The translations under genes were made by a program, and so were the position numbers. From NCBI GenBank assembly GCA_020081605.1, contig JAHREC010000062.1, positions 3,715,758 through 3,779,757 on the forward strand: a stretch of DNA of 64,000 bases, given 5' to 3'. This stretch comes from Albifimbria verrucaria (lineage: Eukaryota; Ascomycota; Sordariomycetes; Hypocreales; Stachybotryaceae). The notes under the pieces are model-generated. The model had not been told where the DNA came from. It saw nothing but the letters and a program-made list of their open reading frames with translations, and made no database searches. Positions 47,935 to 60,936 of the stretch are shown in pieces. Numbering within the stretch: position 1 is the first letter of the stretch; each line of letters begins with the position of its first letter.

Positions 47935-49117
47935 CTAGCTATCCATACCCCATCCAAACGACCGGTCCACGACACCCATGGCCTCAACACCGGCCTGCAC
48001 CCAGCCCACCAGGCCCTCCGCCCGCGGCGGTGCTGCGTCCTGGTTCGCCACGTCGTTCTGCGTCAGGGTGCCCTGGCGCCGGGCCAGCACGGCGCGCTGG
48101 ATGGGCCGCGCCCAGAGGTTGTACCACTGGTGCTCGCTGAGGCTGGCGTACATGCGCGTGCCGCGGTGGTCGAAGATGCTCAGGTGCCAGTCCGCGTAGA
48201 GCGTCTCCCAGCGGCACGTGCGCAGCAGCAGCCATGGCCAGGAGAAGATGAAGAGCAGCGTGAAGGTGAAGAGCAGCTGGATCCACTTGGTCAGGCGCCA
48301 GCGGTTGGTGCGGCAGTCGTTGTAGACCTCGACGCGGGCGCCGCGCACGGGGAACTCGACGCGCAGGTGGCCGCGGTAGTTGGTGCCGTTGCGGACCAGC
48401 TCCTGCAGGCGCTCGCGCAGCGACTCCCAGTCCCAGCCGAGGACGCGGCGCTCGAGGACGAGGTTCTTGAGGCCGGCGTGGCTGGCGCAGAAGCGGTGGC
48501 ACCACTCCTTGACGTTGGGGACGCCCGTCTCGGCTTAGCCGCTGCCGCCGAAGCCCGGGGCCCGCGTGGGGAAGACGGTGCCGCGGCGGACCTTCTCGAG
48601 GTTGCTGACGGCGTGGAAGTGGTGCCAGGTCGGGTCGTTGTAGATCTCCCCGCACAGCAGGTACGTCAGGTCGATGGTGATGTCGAAATCGACAATCTCA
48701 CGCCTCTCGCTGCGGTCACCGTTCTTAACCGTCTCGTGGTGCGTGCCGCGGAGATGCACCGTCGGCCTCGGAGGCATCTTCGCCAGCGCCCGCAGATGGT
48801 TCTCGAGGAACTTAGGGTCCGTCTCGAGACGCTTGTCGATGTAGTACTCGGTCTCGGTGTTGGGGTCGCGACGGAAGAACTGCGTCTCGGTGGCCATGCC
48901 CCCAGGCCCCAGCGGGTTGATGGGTGCAGCGGGACCCTCCTCGAGGTCGCTGTACAGCGGGGGCAGGTCGTCGGCCTCGAGCTCGCTGGGGTCGTCGTCG
49001 AAGTAGCGCTGGACGGGGAGGTTCGTGGTGTGCATGGAGATGGAGGCAGACGACTCGCCCACGGGGGTGTTCGGGCTCGGGCTCGGGGGCGTTGTTGTCC
49101 TTTGCTGGGTTGCCCAT
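47935..49117 (-). CDS. Conserved fungal membrane-associated protein of unknown function, about 393 aa, with an in-frame stop
   Basis: ATG at 49117 (MGNPAKDNN). A frame change occurs in the plus-strand G-run 49063-49067 (one base extra or two missing) and leads into VGESSASISMHTTNLPVQRY. The acidic region ELEADDLPPLYSDLEEG is followed by a well-conserved-looking core (DFDITIDLTYLLCGEIYND, WCHRFCASHAGLKNLVLERR). One hydrophobic segment, WIQLLFTFTLLFIFSWPWLL, lies near residue 290, followed by RWETLYADW and QWYNLWARPIQRAV. A single TAA (48537-48535) interrupts the core in frame, with long coherent coding sequence on both sides. The protein is probably anchored in an internal membrane. No function is known to me. 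The GC-rich opposite strand opens a spurious 431-codon frame. Confidence 0.72.
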
Positions 49118-49281
49118 GGCGGTGGCGAGGCGAGGATGGATGGATGGACAGGAGGTTGTGAGGTGGACAATGGAGGTGTAGAGGGACTGAATGAATGGAT
49201 GGATCAAGAACAGGGCAAAGGGAAAAGAAAATCAGTGTTGGCGCGTAGGAAAGAAAACGACAGGGCGGCTAGTAGAAATAA

Positions 49282-49309
49282 GATGGATGGATGGATGGAT
49301 GGATGGACG
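49282..49309. repeat. (GATG)n microsatellite
   Basis: Six to seven tandem GATG units in non-coding DNA. Confidence 0.95.
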
Positions 49310-49378
49310 GAGAGGGTGGTCCAGCCTACGCAGCGGCTGAGAAGCAGGAACAAGAAATCGAGGCAGCCAAGCCAAGGT

Positions 49379-49403
49379 TGATTGATTGATTGATTGATTG
49401 ATT
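49379..49403. repeat. (GATT)n microsatellite
   Basis: About six tandem GATT units, 70 bases from the (GATG)n tract. Confidence 0.95.
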
Positions 49404-49928
49404 GTGAGGTTTGCCTGATTAGCAAAGCAGCCCCAAAATAGGCAACCAACCTGAGACCAGCGGGCATCTCACCTCAAACCACCTTTGCCGCACGCTCTTC
49501 ATGGCCAATTTATACGAAGGAGCCTTGTCTTGCACTAACCCACCATATATATGTTGCTTCTAGTTTTGTTCCTTTTTCTTTTTTCTTTTTTTCGATCTTG
49601 GGTCTTTATCATGCATCCATCCCTTAATCACGAATAGCTGCTTCGGCTTCGTCAGTCACTCACAACAAGTCATCATCACCACAATCCTCCAGCCCTCCAT
49701 GCATATAATACAGGTTCGATTTAGAACTAACAATAATGAAATCTATTCTTTTGTTGTCGAGTACAGGACTGTGTGTCCTCGTCTTTCTTCTTCTTTCCTC
49801 TCCTCTCCTCTCCTCTCCGCTCATCCACACACGCCCACTGTCCCAATCTCTTTCTTTTCCATGCCTCCCTTCGCTCCATACCCGTGGGTATCATGGCAAA
49901 CAGTCGAAATGCAAATGCGTCGTCCCTT

Positions 49929-52900
49929 CTATGCGTCCACATCCACAAGTCGGCCGTCCTCCCACTTCTTCTTCGCCGCCTTCAGCAGCGTCTCCAGCTC
50001 TCCGCTCGACTCGCACATGCTGCGGAACGTGCCCTTTTCCATGTTGATCAGCTCCCACGGGTGCCCGTACTCCAGCTTCTGGCCCTTGTCCAGCACCAGC
50101 ACCTTGTCGTAGTCCACAATCGTCTGCAGACGGTGAGCGATCGTGATGACCGTGCCCGTCAGCTCTCGGATCGTTTCCTGGATCTTTGAGTCCGTCGCGT
50201 AGTCGATCGACGCCGTAGCCTCGTCCATCACCAGAACCGTCGGCTTCTTGAGCATCGCTCGTGCCAAGCACAACAGCTGTCGCTGACCCTGCGAGAGGTT
50301 GGATCCAGACTCGCTGACTGGCGACGAGAGGTCCAGGAAGATGTTCTTGTTTGTCGCTATCGAGGCTGCCGAAGAGCCCAGTGGGTCCGCCGTAATCGTG
50401 ATTGTGGGCGTCGGTGGCACTGTCGATGGCTCATCGGGGCCAATCAGCTGCACACGTCGCAGGGATTCGAATACTTCTTCGTCCGTGTATTGATCAAACG
50501 GATCTAGGTTGGTCCTTATCGTGCCCTGGAACAGCGTCGGGTCCTGGGGCACAATCGTAATGTTCTCTCGTAGATCCTGTAGACCAATCTTGCCAATCTC
50601 CACGTCATCGATCAGAATCTTGCCAGTGTCTGCCTCGAGCGCTCGGAAGATGGCCAGAGCCAGTGAACTCTTGCCGGCACCTGTTCGGCCAACAATACCA
50701 ACCTTCTCCCTTGCGTTGATCTTGAGCGTAATGTTGCGCAAGACTGGGTCAAGTTCGGCTCGGTATCGTGTCGAGTAGTCAACAAACTCGACAGAGCCCT
50801 TATCGGGCCACTCTCTGGGTGGTCGGTTGTCCTCAATGATGGGTTCAGCCTCCTGCTCCACGTCCAGATACTCCTTGACTCGCTCCATCGAGTTCATGTT
50901 TTGTTCGTTGATGGCATACTGGCGCACCAACCACAGCACATTCTCCGTGAAGCCCATGGCATAACTCAGTGAGATACCAGCCGCGCCAGGGTCGATCTTA
51001 CCCAGGTTCAAGATGATGAAGACACCGGCGAAGAAAGCTACCAGGTTACCCAGTGCATCAGCGCGGAATGCAAGCCATCTATTACAGGCCCACAGGTAGA
51101 TGAATGGACGGCCCTGCGTGTTGACCTTGATCAAGTTATCCCGGATGAAGCGGCGCTCGTCGCCATAGGCTCGAATTGTGGTCATTCCGCTGAGAGTCTC
51201 TCCGAATTGCTGGAAGAGCGGGCTTCGCTGCACCGATTCCAGACGCTTCAGGTCACGAGAGGCACGCAGGTAGAATGCGGCAATGAGGTAGAACAGAGCA
51301 AAGATGAAGACGGCAGCGATGAGGAATCCCGGAGTAATGGCGGCGATAAGGACAACGGTCACAACCAGGGACAAACCACAGCTCATAACACCAATGGCAG
51401 TCGGCGCCACATCCTGATCGACGGCCTCGAGATCCTTGCTGAAACGGTTCATCAGCTGGCCAAGAGGAGTGACATCGAAGAACTTGAACTTGGCGCGGGT
51501 GACGGATGAAATGAGCCTATTGTGCAGACGCCTCGACGCCGTGAGCGAACCAAAGAACAACCAGAGGTCTCGAACCAGAGCGGCGAGAGCACCAGCAATA
51601 CCAATAATAGCCAGGCCAAACAGATAGAATGGGACATTGACCTCCTTGGAAGCAACATTGACGGCGAAAGTTGACTGTCCATCAACGGCGTTAGACTGCT
51701 GTCCGACAGCCATGCTACCGAGCTTAGCGACACTGGCCCATCCAGCCTTAGAGAACGAGTCGGCGCCATAGGTGTGTGTGAGGGAGCTCAGGGCCACGTC
51801 TGAAACCTCTTCAGTGACGTACTGGTTTGCCCACTCGAACCCAGATATTGGTGGCTACGGCAGAGAGCTGCTGCAGAAGGAACACGAACAGAGCGACAAC
51901 CCAGAACCACCACGGTCCCATAGACTGAAGATAGAGCTTCATAACAGGCCACTTGACGGCACCAGTGGCCTTGCCTTCGTCCATGGCATCCACCTGAGGT
52001 TGTTTTCCCTTCTTAGACTGAGTCTTCTTAGAGCTGTCCACGCCGTCTAAAGCATCACCGTTGCTGTCCAACATGGTTTCAGCGTCACCAACACTAGACG
52101 GAACACGAGACGGGATTCGAGATGCGTTAACCGAGACAGGACGAGATTTTTGAACCTCCTCGCCCAGCTTGCCGGTGGCAATAACTTCCTTTGAAGGGCC
52201 CTGCGCGGTCACGCGACCGTTCTCCAAGAGCACGATGTAGTCTGAAGAGGGAGCGCAGAGCTGCACGTTGTGAGTAACCAGGATGCAGGTACGGTTCTTC
52301 ATAAGAGGTCCCTTGATACAGTTGGTGAAGATCCATTGAGCAGTGTGCGAGTCAACGGCACTAAGACAGTCGTCGAGGAGCAGGTGAGCAGAGTTGGAGT
52401 ACAGGGCTCGGGCAAGAGAAATGCGCTGCTTCTGTCCGCCGGACAAAGTGATACCCTTCTCTCCGATTTGCGTCTCGTCGCCGTAGTCGAGGATCTCAAG
52501 ATCACGCTCCAGAGCACAGGCGACGATGACGTCTTTGTATCGCTTCTCGTCGAAAGGAGCGGAGAAGAGAATGTTGTCTCGGATGTTGGCGTTGACAAGC
52601 CAGGCAGCTTGAGCGACATAGGCAACAGTATCGGCAAGTCCAGTCTCGGGATCGGGTCGAACATCCTCTCGGCTTCGGCCACCAGGGCAGTAGACCTTAC
52701 CCTCAATTCTAGTCATCTCACCAAGCAGACCCATCAGCATGGAAGTCTTTCCAGAACCTGTGGGGCCAGCAATGATGTTGAGCTTTCCAATCTTAAAGTC
52801 GACGTTCATGTCCAAGAGTCGGAAGGCGCGAGAGCCATCCTCGGCGACGCTGTCCTTGCCTCCCCAGATGAGAGTAGAGTTCTCGAATCCAATGCGCTTG

Positions 52901-55107
52901 ACGCCGTTCTCGTCCACGTTGTCCAGGCCCAGCTGCTCGTACTTTTCCGTCTCCTCCTCCATAAGGAACTCCTCCACTCGGTCGATGGAAACCTTGGCCT
53001 CCTGGACGTGAGCGAACATGTCACCAAACTGATCCAGAGGGACTCGGAGAAGCATGAAAAGCGACATGGCGGTGAAAGCAATTGATGGGTAGAGAGGCTT
53101 CTTCTCGATGAGGGTGTAAACCAGGAACGAGAAGAAGGTGATGAGAATGGGGACCGCGTTCCAAATAGCAACAGCGAGAGCCCAAATCATGAAGCGAGAT
53201 CGCAGGGCCTTGAGCTCGGCCTGGCGCTTTTCGTTGATCATGTAGCTGAAGCGATGCTCCCAAGCAAAATACTTGATGATACGGATGTTCTGGAGGACCT
53301 CGTTGGTGATGTTGATACGCTTGTCGGTAGCAGCCAGAATATTCTTGGAAGTAATGTTGAAGCCCTGAGCGATGAAGTAGTTGACAGGGAGAAGGAAGAT
53401 CATGACAATGATACCGGGGATAGCACTCAGACCCATGACCTGCCACAGAAGGAAGACGGAGATGATGAGCTGAGTAGGTGCGGCGGCACACAAGAAATGC
53501 AGGTATGCCGTAATTTCGGAAATCTTGAAACTGTCGACGGACATGAGGTTAATAATGGTTCCAAGGTTGGCCTGCTCGTCGTCGCCACCAATCTTGTCGG
53601 CATCGGCCTTGCCAGCGTTGCCTCCAGCCTCGGCGTCGTTACCAGAAGTCTTCTTAGTATCCTTCTTCTTGAGGCCAAGTGCGCGCTTCACTTTAGCAAT
53701 GGTGCCACGGTCACCGTCGGATTCGTCCTTGGTCTTCTTCTCGAGAAGAACCTTTTCCTTTCCGGCCGAGGCCTTTCGTCGCAGTGCCTTGGCGTAGATG
53801 TCACCAATAATGATGGCACGAACTCGAATGCAAATCTTGCGACCAATCCAAAGAGCCATGTTGTCGGCGTATGAGCGAACCATGTCGAGGACCGGCAGTC
53901 CAAGAACGTAAAGCCAAAGAACATTGATGGGGGCGTTCTCGGGGTACTCGACGTATTCAAGGATAGCCTTGAGCAGCAAAGTGGGAGCAAAAGTGAAAAC
54001 ACCACCCAGAGCAGCCAGGAAGCACTGGATGAAGAGGTCGGCCTTGAAGTAGGAGAGCAAGTGGAATGCAAGCGATGTGGTCTTCTTCAGCTGTCGGTAA
54101 TCGGCGATAACGGCGGCAGCCTTGTCCTTGGGCAAAAGATTCCAGACGTGCTCAAGCTCCAGCGGCTGCTTCCATCCTTTCCACATGATGGCGTCAACCC
54201 AAGCAAATGTCGCAAGCGAGAACAGACTTGCGAGGGGCTCCTGGGATGGCTCAATGCCGTCCTCCCACTCCAGGAGGACCGTCTTGTTGCCCTTCCTAGT
54301 GGTCAATGCCATGGCGAACAAGAGAGTGATGAGACTGAACTCGACGATGATGAGGATCTGGGCGAGCTGAGAGCTCGGGTGGATCAGAGCAGAGCGGAAG
54401 AGGAACACGATGAAGAGCCAGTTGACGCCATAGAGGAAAGCAGTGTGGTCCCAAAGGCGGGGATGCGCCACTTGGAGTTGCTGAAGACGAGTCGCAGGCT
54501 CACGAGGATGAGGACGTAGATCCAGGAGACCAAGCCCACGGCAGCGGTAGGACGACCGCGTGAGTCGTAGGCACCGGTGATGAGAGCAGTAGCATTGACG
54601 GCAACGAGTCCGGCGACGGCGAGCTCCTCGACGGCCTGGGACAGGCGCTGGGCCGGGGGTGTCGGCCTGGACAATGGAGCCCTTGGTGGTGGTCTTGACA
54701 AGGGCCAAGCGGCCACCGGCAATCTCGAGGTCGTCATCGTCTTCGGTTTCGGCGTCGGCCTCTTGCTCGGGGAGGCCGGTGTGGTCTGCGGCTTGCTCGT
54801 CGGCGGTGAGCGAGGTGTAGCCCTTGGCTCGACGGTTGCGAAGGATGCGGCGGATGTTGTACGACGCCAGGTGCAGGAAGGATAGAGCGACGGCAATTAG
54901 AGGGAAGAGAACCTTGAGGTAACTGTAGACGGCGGGCAATGTCTCGGGTCAGCACGAGGTCGAGGGCAGCAGGGCGATGTGGTGAGGTAAGGCAAGGCAA
55001 GGCAAGGCAAAGACAGGGAGGGTAACACAGGAAACGCACTCTCGTTGGAAGCACAAGGTGAAGTCATCGACTCGCCATATCGGCCACGAGCACTGCGCGA
55101 AGCCCAT
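49929..55107 (-). CDS. ABCC-type (MRP) ABC transporter, YBT1/NFT1-like, about 1690 aa
   Basis: Exon 1 is probably 55107-55040 (MGFAQCSWPIWRVDDFTLCF); the main exon starts near 54942. The exact splice leaves phase one base off, so a missing base or another acceptor is likely. Order: an N-terminal membrane domain with HTAFLYGVNWLFIVF, TMD1, NBD1 (Walker A GPTGSGKTSML, signature LSGGQKQR, Walker B LLLDD), a charged linker, TMD2, NBD2 (GRTGAGKSSLALAIF, LSQGQRQLL, VLVMDEAT). The stretch between 54655 and 54459 is read out of frame because two C and then one C are missing; another break lies near 51831-51838. Members of this class sit in vacuolar membranes and move conjugated organic anions such as bile acids. 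The substrate here is inferred only by class. Confidence 0.93.
54985..55009. repeat. (GCAAG)n tandem repeat in the first ABC-transporter intron
   Basis: Four to five GCAAG units between exon 1 and exon 2 of the ABC gene; CTTGC-rich on the coding strand. Confidence 0.85.
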
Positions 55108-57979
55108 GATGGCGGGATGGACGCCGTTAGGACAGGCAGCAGGCTTAATTCGTCTCCCCGGGCAGCGATTTGCGCAATGACGATGTCGCAGTCGGTTGGT
55201 TGAGGGAGGGAAGAGGCGGGGTGGGAGGAACGAGAAGCGACTCGGCTTGGTGATAAGCTCGATGGGAAGCTTTGCAGTGCTTCGGGGACCCTGGTCGTTG
55301 CAGTATCCGTACAGTGTGGTTTGTGACCTCATAGACTGTACGGCACACCGTGCCGAGCTGACCAGGTCCGGGACGCCGTAGCCAGACGACGGCTATTTGA
55401 GGCAGAATAAAATATACAGATACTGTAGAAACAAATAAACGACTAGGTACCGTAGCAAAACGAAACAGGTCAAGAAGAGTGCAACGGTCGATGATGACGG
55501 GCGCTTGGATCAAGATCGGTGGACAGCTGCCACGAGATGCAAGCCACAGGACAAAGAAAACAAAAAGAAGGAAAAGAAGAAGGAAAAAAACAAGTCACGG
55601 GCAAAGGTCCAAAGGGTGTGGCACTAAACCAAGCCAACTGGCTGAGACACAGACTACTGTGCAGTTAGTACCGTACCTTGGTGGTTACGCCCAGCAGTAG
55701 CGAGAGCAGGTGGGGAGGGGGAGCAGGAACAAGCCGAGACAGACAGACAGCCACTGTGCCTACCTCGACCTTATATAAAATAGAATCGAAATCCCAGGAG
55801 GCGGTGCCCTCGACCCTGCCATCTATCCATTCATCTTGGCACTTGACACCCATTCGCTCCCTTCCTCCCTGCCCTCCTCGTCGCTAAATCTCGGTTCTCC
55901 TCGATCTGTCCCGACCTGGATGAACACAGTCTCGACTTCGGGCGTGCAGGGAACCCCAGGAAAGGGTGGGGACGCTGTGCAAACCACCCACGAGGGAAAA
56001 TAACACCGACGTTGCCAGAGGTACCTGCGTCCCGGTGGAGTCCCGGCCAGCTCAATCCAGCAAGGCTCGCTCCAACAGGCTATTGTCAATTATCAAGCTG
56101 TCTGTCAGAGGAATTTTTGTAATCGCGGAGACGGATGGAGACGAGGGGTCGACGGACGCAGAGACAGTCATGGTCGTGGTCATGGTCGCGGTCATGGTCA
56201 TGTAAGTGAAGCGAGGCAATGACACAGCACAAAAGACCACGATCGATCGGTGTGGCCCGAAGCGGCAACCTACCACTTCCCAATCCAGCACCGCCAGCTC
56301 TTCTCTTCTTGGTCCAACAAGCGCTGTCAGCAGCATGCCCATTTGCGACTCCTTGTCGCCCTTGCACCAGCCGTAGCCTCCTCCTCCTCCTACACGCTAG
56401 CCTGTCAGAAGTTCCTCTGTTATCTTAAACTAACGTACAGTACTCTGTACAGTACTGTGAGCATTGGGTGGTCCACGTCCCCAGCGCGATGGAGCAATGC
56501 AAATCATAGTATGACGTGACACACTTGGCGCCTGGTGCTACCCTACATAACTTGGTACATCACATTACATACATGATTGTATTGCAATGGTTCCAATTGG
56601 CTGTGCGGTTACTGGTTAGTCTGTTGGATTGATTGATTGATCTGATTACTTGCTCTAGGCCATCGCTCAACGCCCTTACCTCAAGCCAATGTTGACAATT
56701 GTTGTCTCGAACAATCCAATCCCATTGAAGGTTTTTTTTTTTTTAAAAAAAAATCAAGCATTACACATCGATCACGCATCAAGGAGTCATGGAGATGCAC
56801 ATGTCATAACATAGTGCTGACATGATACGCCCTGCCCTGTCCTGCCCTGCCCACCTGGGTCGGCTCTCATCGCTCCAACCATAGTTCCCTCCTACAGCCC
56901 TCCCAACGCAATAGCACCCTTCCTGCAGCATGACTATATCCTCCCTATCTGAGATGACTGCCTCACCGTCTGTTGTCTCTTCCCGCCGTCGTTCTCGCTT
57001 GCCGGCCTCGAGGTCACGCGGGTGGCAGCGGCAGCTCGCCACATGCAGGACCGTTGGTCCATCTGCAACGGGCTGCATTAGCGTCTCTTGCATGCATTCG
57101 CTCTTCTTGCACTGTATCTGCTCCCGCCAGACCCCAGATTCTGTCGTCTTTGCACCTGCGGCACTTCTGCCACGCTTGGCCTCGATTGGCCCGCCGTCTC
57201 CTGAACTGCCGCCGCTGACTCCTCGATCAACGCTACCATTCCCACAACGCTTTGCATCATCCCTGATTGGGCCTTGCATGGTAAACTACAGTGACTCAGA
57301 TAAGCAATTGTCTCGTTGACTCACCGCTGCCGCCCTCCGAAGCACGCCGTGTACCATGTCGTGTCGGCTGAGAGATCCCTGCGCTGGGCTATCCAGGTTT
57401 GCGATAATGCCACAGGAAAGCAGCGAATGTTCGAGCCGCCATCTCGTCTCATCTCATCTCAATCTGAATAAGTGGGACACGCAATTCAGCGAAAGGCTAC
57501 TTGGGAAAAGTGGTGTTCCCATTACAGACCGGCATAGGTGACTGTCCATGATAGCTGCTACCGCAAGCCCTTCAGCGCAATCCTAGCTACTTGACAAGTG
57601 ATTGATTCCAAGCTACACGTGAGGCTAAACTGTCCCTGTCATCTACAAGCACATTCGCAATTGTTGATAGATCATGTCTCGTTCTTTCAAAGTATTACCA
57701 GTCTACAAGAATACGGTGCCTAGATCCAATTATTCGTATTGGGCAAGTATACGGATCAGGCAGTTGACTACCGTTTATCGCAGCCGTATTGGTTAACGTT
57801 ATATTCCTAAACAGCCAAGCATAAAGAGGGGCTGCGCAATAATTATGCTTACTCTGAAGGCCACACTTATCTCGCGAATAACATTCTAACACACCAATCG
57901 CTGCTTGTTACTGTAGTTAAACTCGCCTTGAAGTCACAATGGCACCCCCGGCAGTGTGATTGCAGCTACAGCTTCCACT
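55108..57979. other. Gene-free interval, 2.9 kb
   Basis: No convincing gene. One minus-strand frame of 166 codons (57279-56779) has no recognisable motif. The region includes an A/G-rich tract near 55555-55595, CATGGT-type repeats at 56168-56203 and a poly-T/poly-A block near 56735-56755. Its left end is the ABC transporter promoter. Confidence 0.55.
56168..56203. repeat. (GTCATG/GTCGTG)n short tandem repeat
   Basis: Six imperfect six-base units in non-coding DNA. Confidence 0.85.
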
Positions 57980-59217
57980 ATGGAGACGGACCTTATGCTT
58001 TCCTTGGCCGATTTACCTACCGAACTCCTTCGTCAGATAGCCAGCTACCTTGCACCGCCAGACCTTGCATCACTAGCACGAGGATGCAAGAGCCTATGTC
58101 AGGCCACTATTCATATCTTGTATATGGATATCACGACCCGTAGTTTTTCGCAGCTCAAGTCAGTAGGTCAAAAGCTTGCTGCGGATCCGTCTCTCGCAAG
58201 AGGTCCAAGGCGGATTGACGCCCGGCGATTCGACACTACCCCACGGGCATCTGACGCGCGACCTTTTCCTATCCTTCAAGAAATTCTCAAGGTTAAAATG
58301 CCATTCTTAAAAACATTGGTATTGGAAGAGGGCGATATAGGTTGCAAGGAGAGCCCAGAACCTCCTGAGAGTCAAGAGATTGTAGAGGCTATCCTGAGCC
58401 AGCCCAGCCTTGAGCAATGTGCGTTGGTTGTTGCGAGCCTAGAAGCTATGAACTGGCAGATTCGTGGATGCTAACATCCCCTAGTTTATTACGCTCGGTA
58501 CATTACTCGAGACGACGAGTGCGGCCCCATGACACAGATGATGCGAGTCCTTCATCATCCGAGTGTACGGGTTGTCACGTTTAAATGGGCCTTACCAACT
58601 TCCCAGGCCATCACCGAACATGCACAAGATGACGCCCAACTTGCACGCCCCTCCACCTCAGATTTTGGCACTGCGAAATAGAACCCGACCAATTGAGAAC
58701 CATAATAAGCCAGATCAAGCATCTGTCCGCGTTCTCATTTTACCACAACTACTTTCTCAACTATAACAATTACGGGACTCGGCTTGCAGAAATCAAACCT
58801 TTGCTGGATGCTCTCAAGCCCGCAGCACAAACTTTGGAAGCGTTGACTATTTTGTATCATCCGCACTGGCGGCTGGCCGAATTTGTGAAACTAAAGTATC
58901 TGCGTGTTGGTGCGGAGTTCGTGCGCGAAATTGAAGATTCGCCCCAAGACTCTAAAAGACGAATGCCACCATACCTGGAGCACTTAGCCTTGGAGCTTAT
59001 CAACATGAATCACTGGGACTTTTGGCCGATTGTCGAAACCATTGAATTGAAGGAAATTGTTTTCCCTCATCTCAAGCGCCTCACCATTCATGCCATACAT
59101 CCCCGCGAACCAGAACGGTTGATGAAGGCTGCCGCGGATGTTGGACTCAGCATTGACTTTGCACGCTGTTTCTATGAACGAGACTGGCTGGAGGAAGATT
59201 GGTCTTCGAAGACGTGA
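57980..59217 (+). CDS. F-box protein 1 of a tandem cluster, about 390 aa
   Basis: Exons 57980-58418 and 58485-59217; the 66-base intron has a GTGCGT donor, a TGCTAAC branch site and a CCTAG acceptor. One T is missing in 58663-58666 (before GGCACTGCG); with it the gene has 391 whole codons. The F-box is at the N-terminus (LADLPTELLRQIASYLAPPDLASLARGCK, given here only as positions 9-37). A poorly conserved leucine-rich region follows, with LEALTILYHPHW, PPYLEHLALEL and FPHLKRLTIHAI. The protein ends in DWLEEDW. F-box proteins recruit substrates to SCF ubiquitin ligases through Skp1; the target is unknown. Confidence 0.85.
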
Positions 59218-59649
59218 CCTTGGCAGTCTCCAGACAGCAAGTTGCAAGACCAATGACACCGATCTGTAGGCCTATATGTTATCCATGGTGTATAAGTGGG
59301 TAGCCTCTATTTATGGCAAGTCCTGAAGACTGGAATTGAGGAGACTATTGCTCCACATCTGACGCGAATTACTCTCCACCACAATAAGTCTGACACTTCC
59401 CCGATGCAGAAGAAATAGAGCTGCGAAGACTTGTACAGTCACCGTCGATTTTGCAATTAAGCTCCAGAACCAACATGGGCTCACAGAGCGCCCATTAGGT
59501 CAGCATGTACGCCCGCATCAGCGAAACACCGTCGTTTATGTAAGGTTCAGGAAGGTAACCTACCCTCCTGAGCATTTCTGCTTCATTGCCTGTGAGACGT
59601 CTGCGGGCAATACTTGCGACTCGTCACGATTTCACAGGTCTCATGATCA
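59218..59649. other. Spacer between F-box genes 1 and 2
   Basis: No supported frame; AT-balanced intergenic DNA with the promoter of the next gene. Confidence 0.5.
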
Positions 59650-60936
59650 ATGATGATCGCGTCAATGGCTGTGGGTAGATGCACGCTGCCTACGCTGGAT
59701 GGGCTACCTACTGAAATTATCCGGATCGTCGCTGGCTACCTGCACAAATGGGACCTTCGGTGCCTATCCCAAGTGTGCAAAACACTATATCAAGACATCA
59801 CCCCAAAGTTGTATACACGTATAGATATTGGCGGTGATGCGAAGCTTCGCTCGTTTATACAAACTTTGATCGCGAAGCCAGATCTGAAAAGATACCCGAC
59901 CCATGTTGTTATCAACAAATGGAACTCTTCCCGTGGTCCTGGTAATCAGGGCACGGAGGGCTATCCATTAATAGAGGATCTTCTCACACCCGAATTGACG
60001 AATCTGAGATGTCTATCTATATCGCAAATGTATAACAACTACGCTTCTGGTCCAGAAGATTTTGAGATGGATAGGTTTGTTGCCGGTGTGCTGGCTCAGC
60101 CTCGACTTGAACATTGTGTGTGACCACCTCGTGCTTCCAGATAGTTTACGCGTCGGCACGCAGCACGTACTGACATCCAGGCAGTCTGTTTCTATGCCAA
60201 TAAAACCAAGGGCTACGAATCTTCGCCGCAAATACTGCGGGTTTTTAATCATGCCAACCTGAAGATGGTTGTCTTGAGCAGAATTGCCCTCACCGCGGAA
60301 TGGGTCGTAGAACACGTACCACGAAATCCACAAGCTGGAAAGCTTGAAGAGCTGCAGCTCCTTGATTGCGAACCACGAGGAGATAGTCTGCGGGTTTTAT
60401 TCGAGCGTCTCGGGCATCTAGACTCATTCACACTCCACCACGGCCTGACAACGACTGAAGAACTCCCGTCCGAGGAGTGTCGAGACATACGCCACCAGAT
60501 CAAAGCCCTCAAGCCCATCGCGGTATCACTCACGAGCCTATACTTGGACTATGATGAGTTCTGGACCGACACTTTGATTGGGGAGCTCGGACCCATGGAC
60601 CTCGACCTACATGAGTTTGAGAAGTTGACATACCTGCGGATCTCGCTTGACTTCATATATGTCATATACAAAAGATATGGGGCTTCGAGAAAAGACTGCC
60701 CCCTTTTTGGAGCATGTGTATTTGGAGGGTTTCTCTTAAATGACATGAGCGAATACACTACGCTGAAGATGATTGTGAATTTACTGGAACGGAAGGAAGA
60801 CTACGCTCCGCATCTTAAGCAATTGACGTTCCCCAGGTGTGAGGAGTCTGAGGATATACCAGAAGAGTTAATGGCCACTGCAGTGGAGGCAGGAGTCGTC
60901 ATCAACTACTACCGATGCGAGTGTGCAGATTGGTGA
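59650..60936 (+). CDS. F-box protein 2 of a tandem cluster, 407 aa
   Basis: Exons 59650-60117 and 60181-60936, intron 63 bases; no frame correction needed, which makes it the cleanest of the three. ATG at 59650. The F-box occupies about residues 15-45 (LDGLPTEIIRIVAGYL, WDLRCLSQVCKTLYQ). The intron interrupts directly after LEHC, exactly as in the two neighbours. The remainder is a leucine-rich region (KLEELQLLDCEP, LTSLYLDYDEFW, LTYLRISLDFIY, HLKQLTFPRCEE) ending in CECADW. Expected role: SCF substrate adaptor. Confidence 0.88.

Larger units (their letters stand above)
49118..49928. other. Gene-free interval with simple repeats
   Basis: Intergenic DNA between a conserved hypothetical gene and the ABC transporter end. 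It contains (GATG)n, (GATT)n and CT-rich tracts and no supported frame. Confidence 0.6.

Noticed and set aside
47866..49161. 431-codon plus-strand frame
   Set aside because: It is the antisense of the conserved minus-strand gene 47935-49117; its Arg/Ala/Val-rich composition is a GC-skew artefact with no domain.
52270..53085. 271-codon plus-strand frame
   Set aside because: Antisense to NBD1 and flanking membrane domain of the ABC transporter, which is unmistakable on the minus strand.
56779..57279. 166-codon minus-strand frame
   Set aside because: No motif, biased composition, no splice or neighbour support; recorded only as a note in the intergenic entry.
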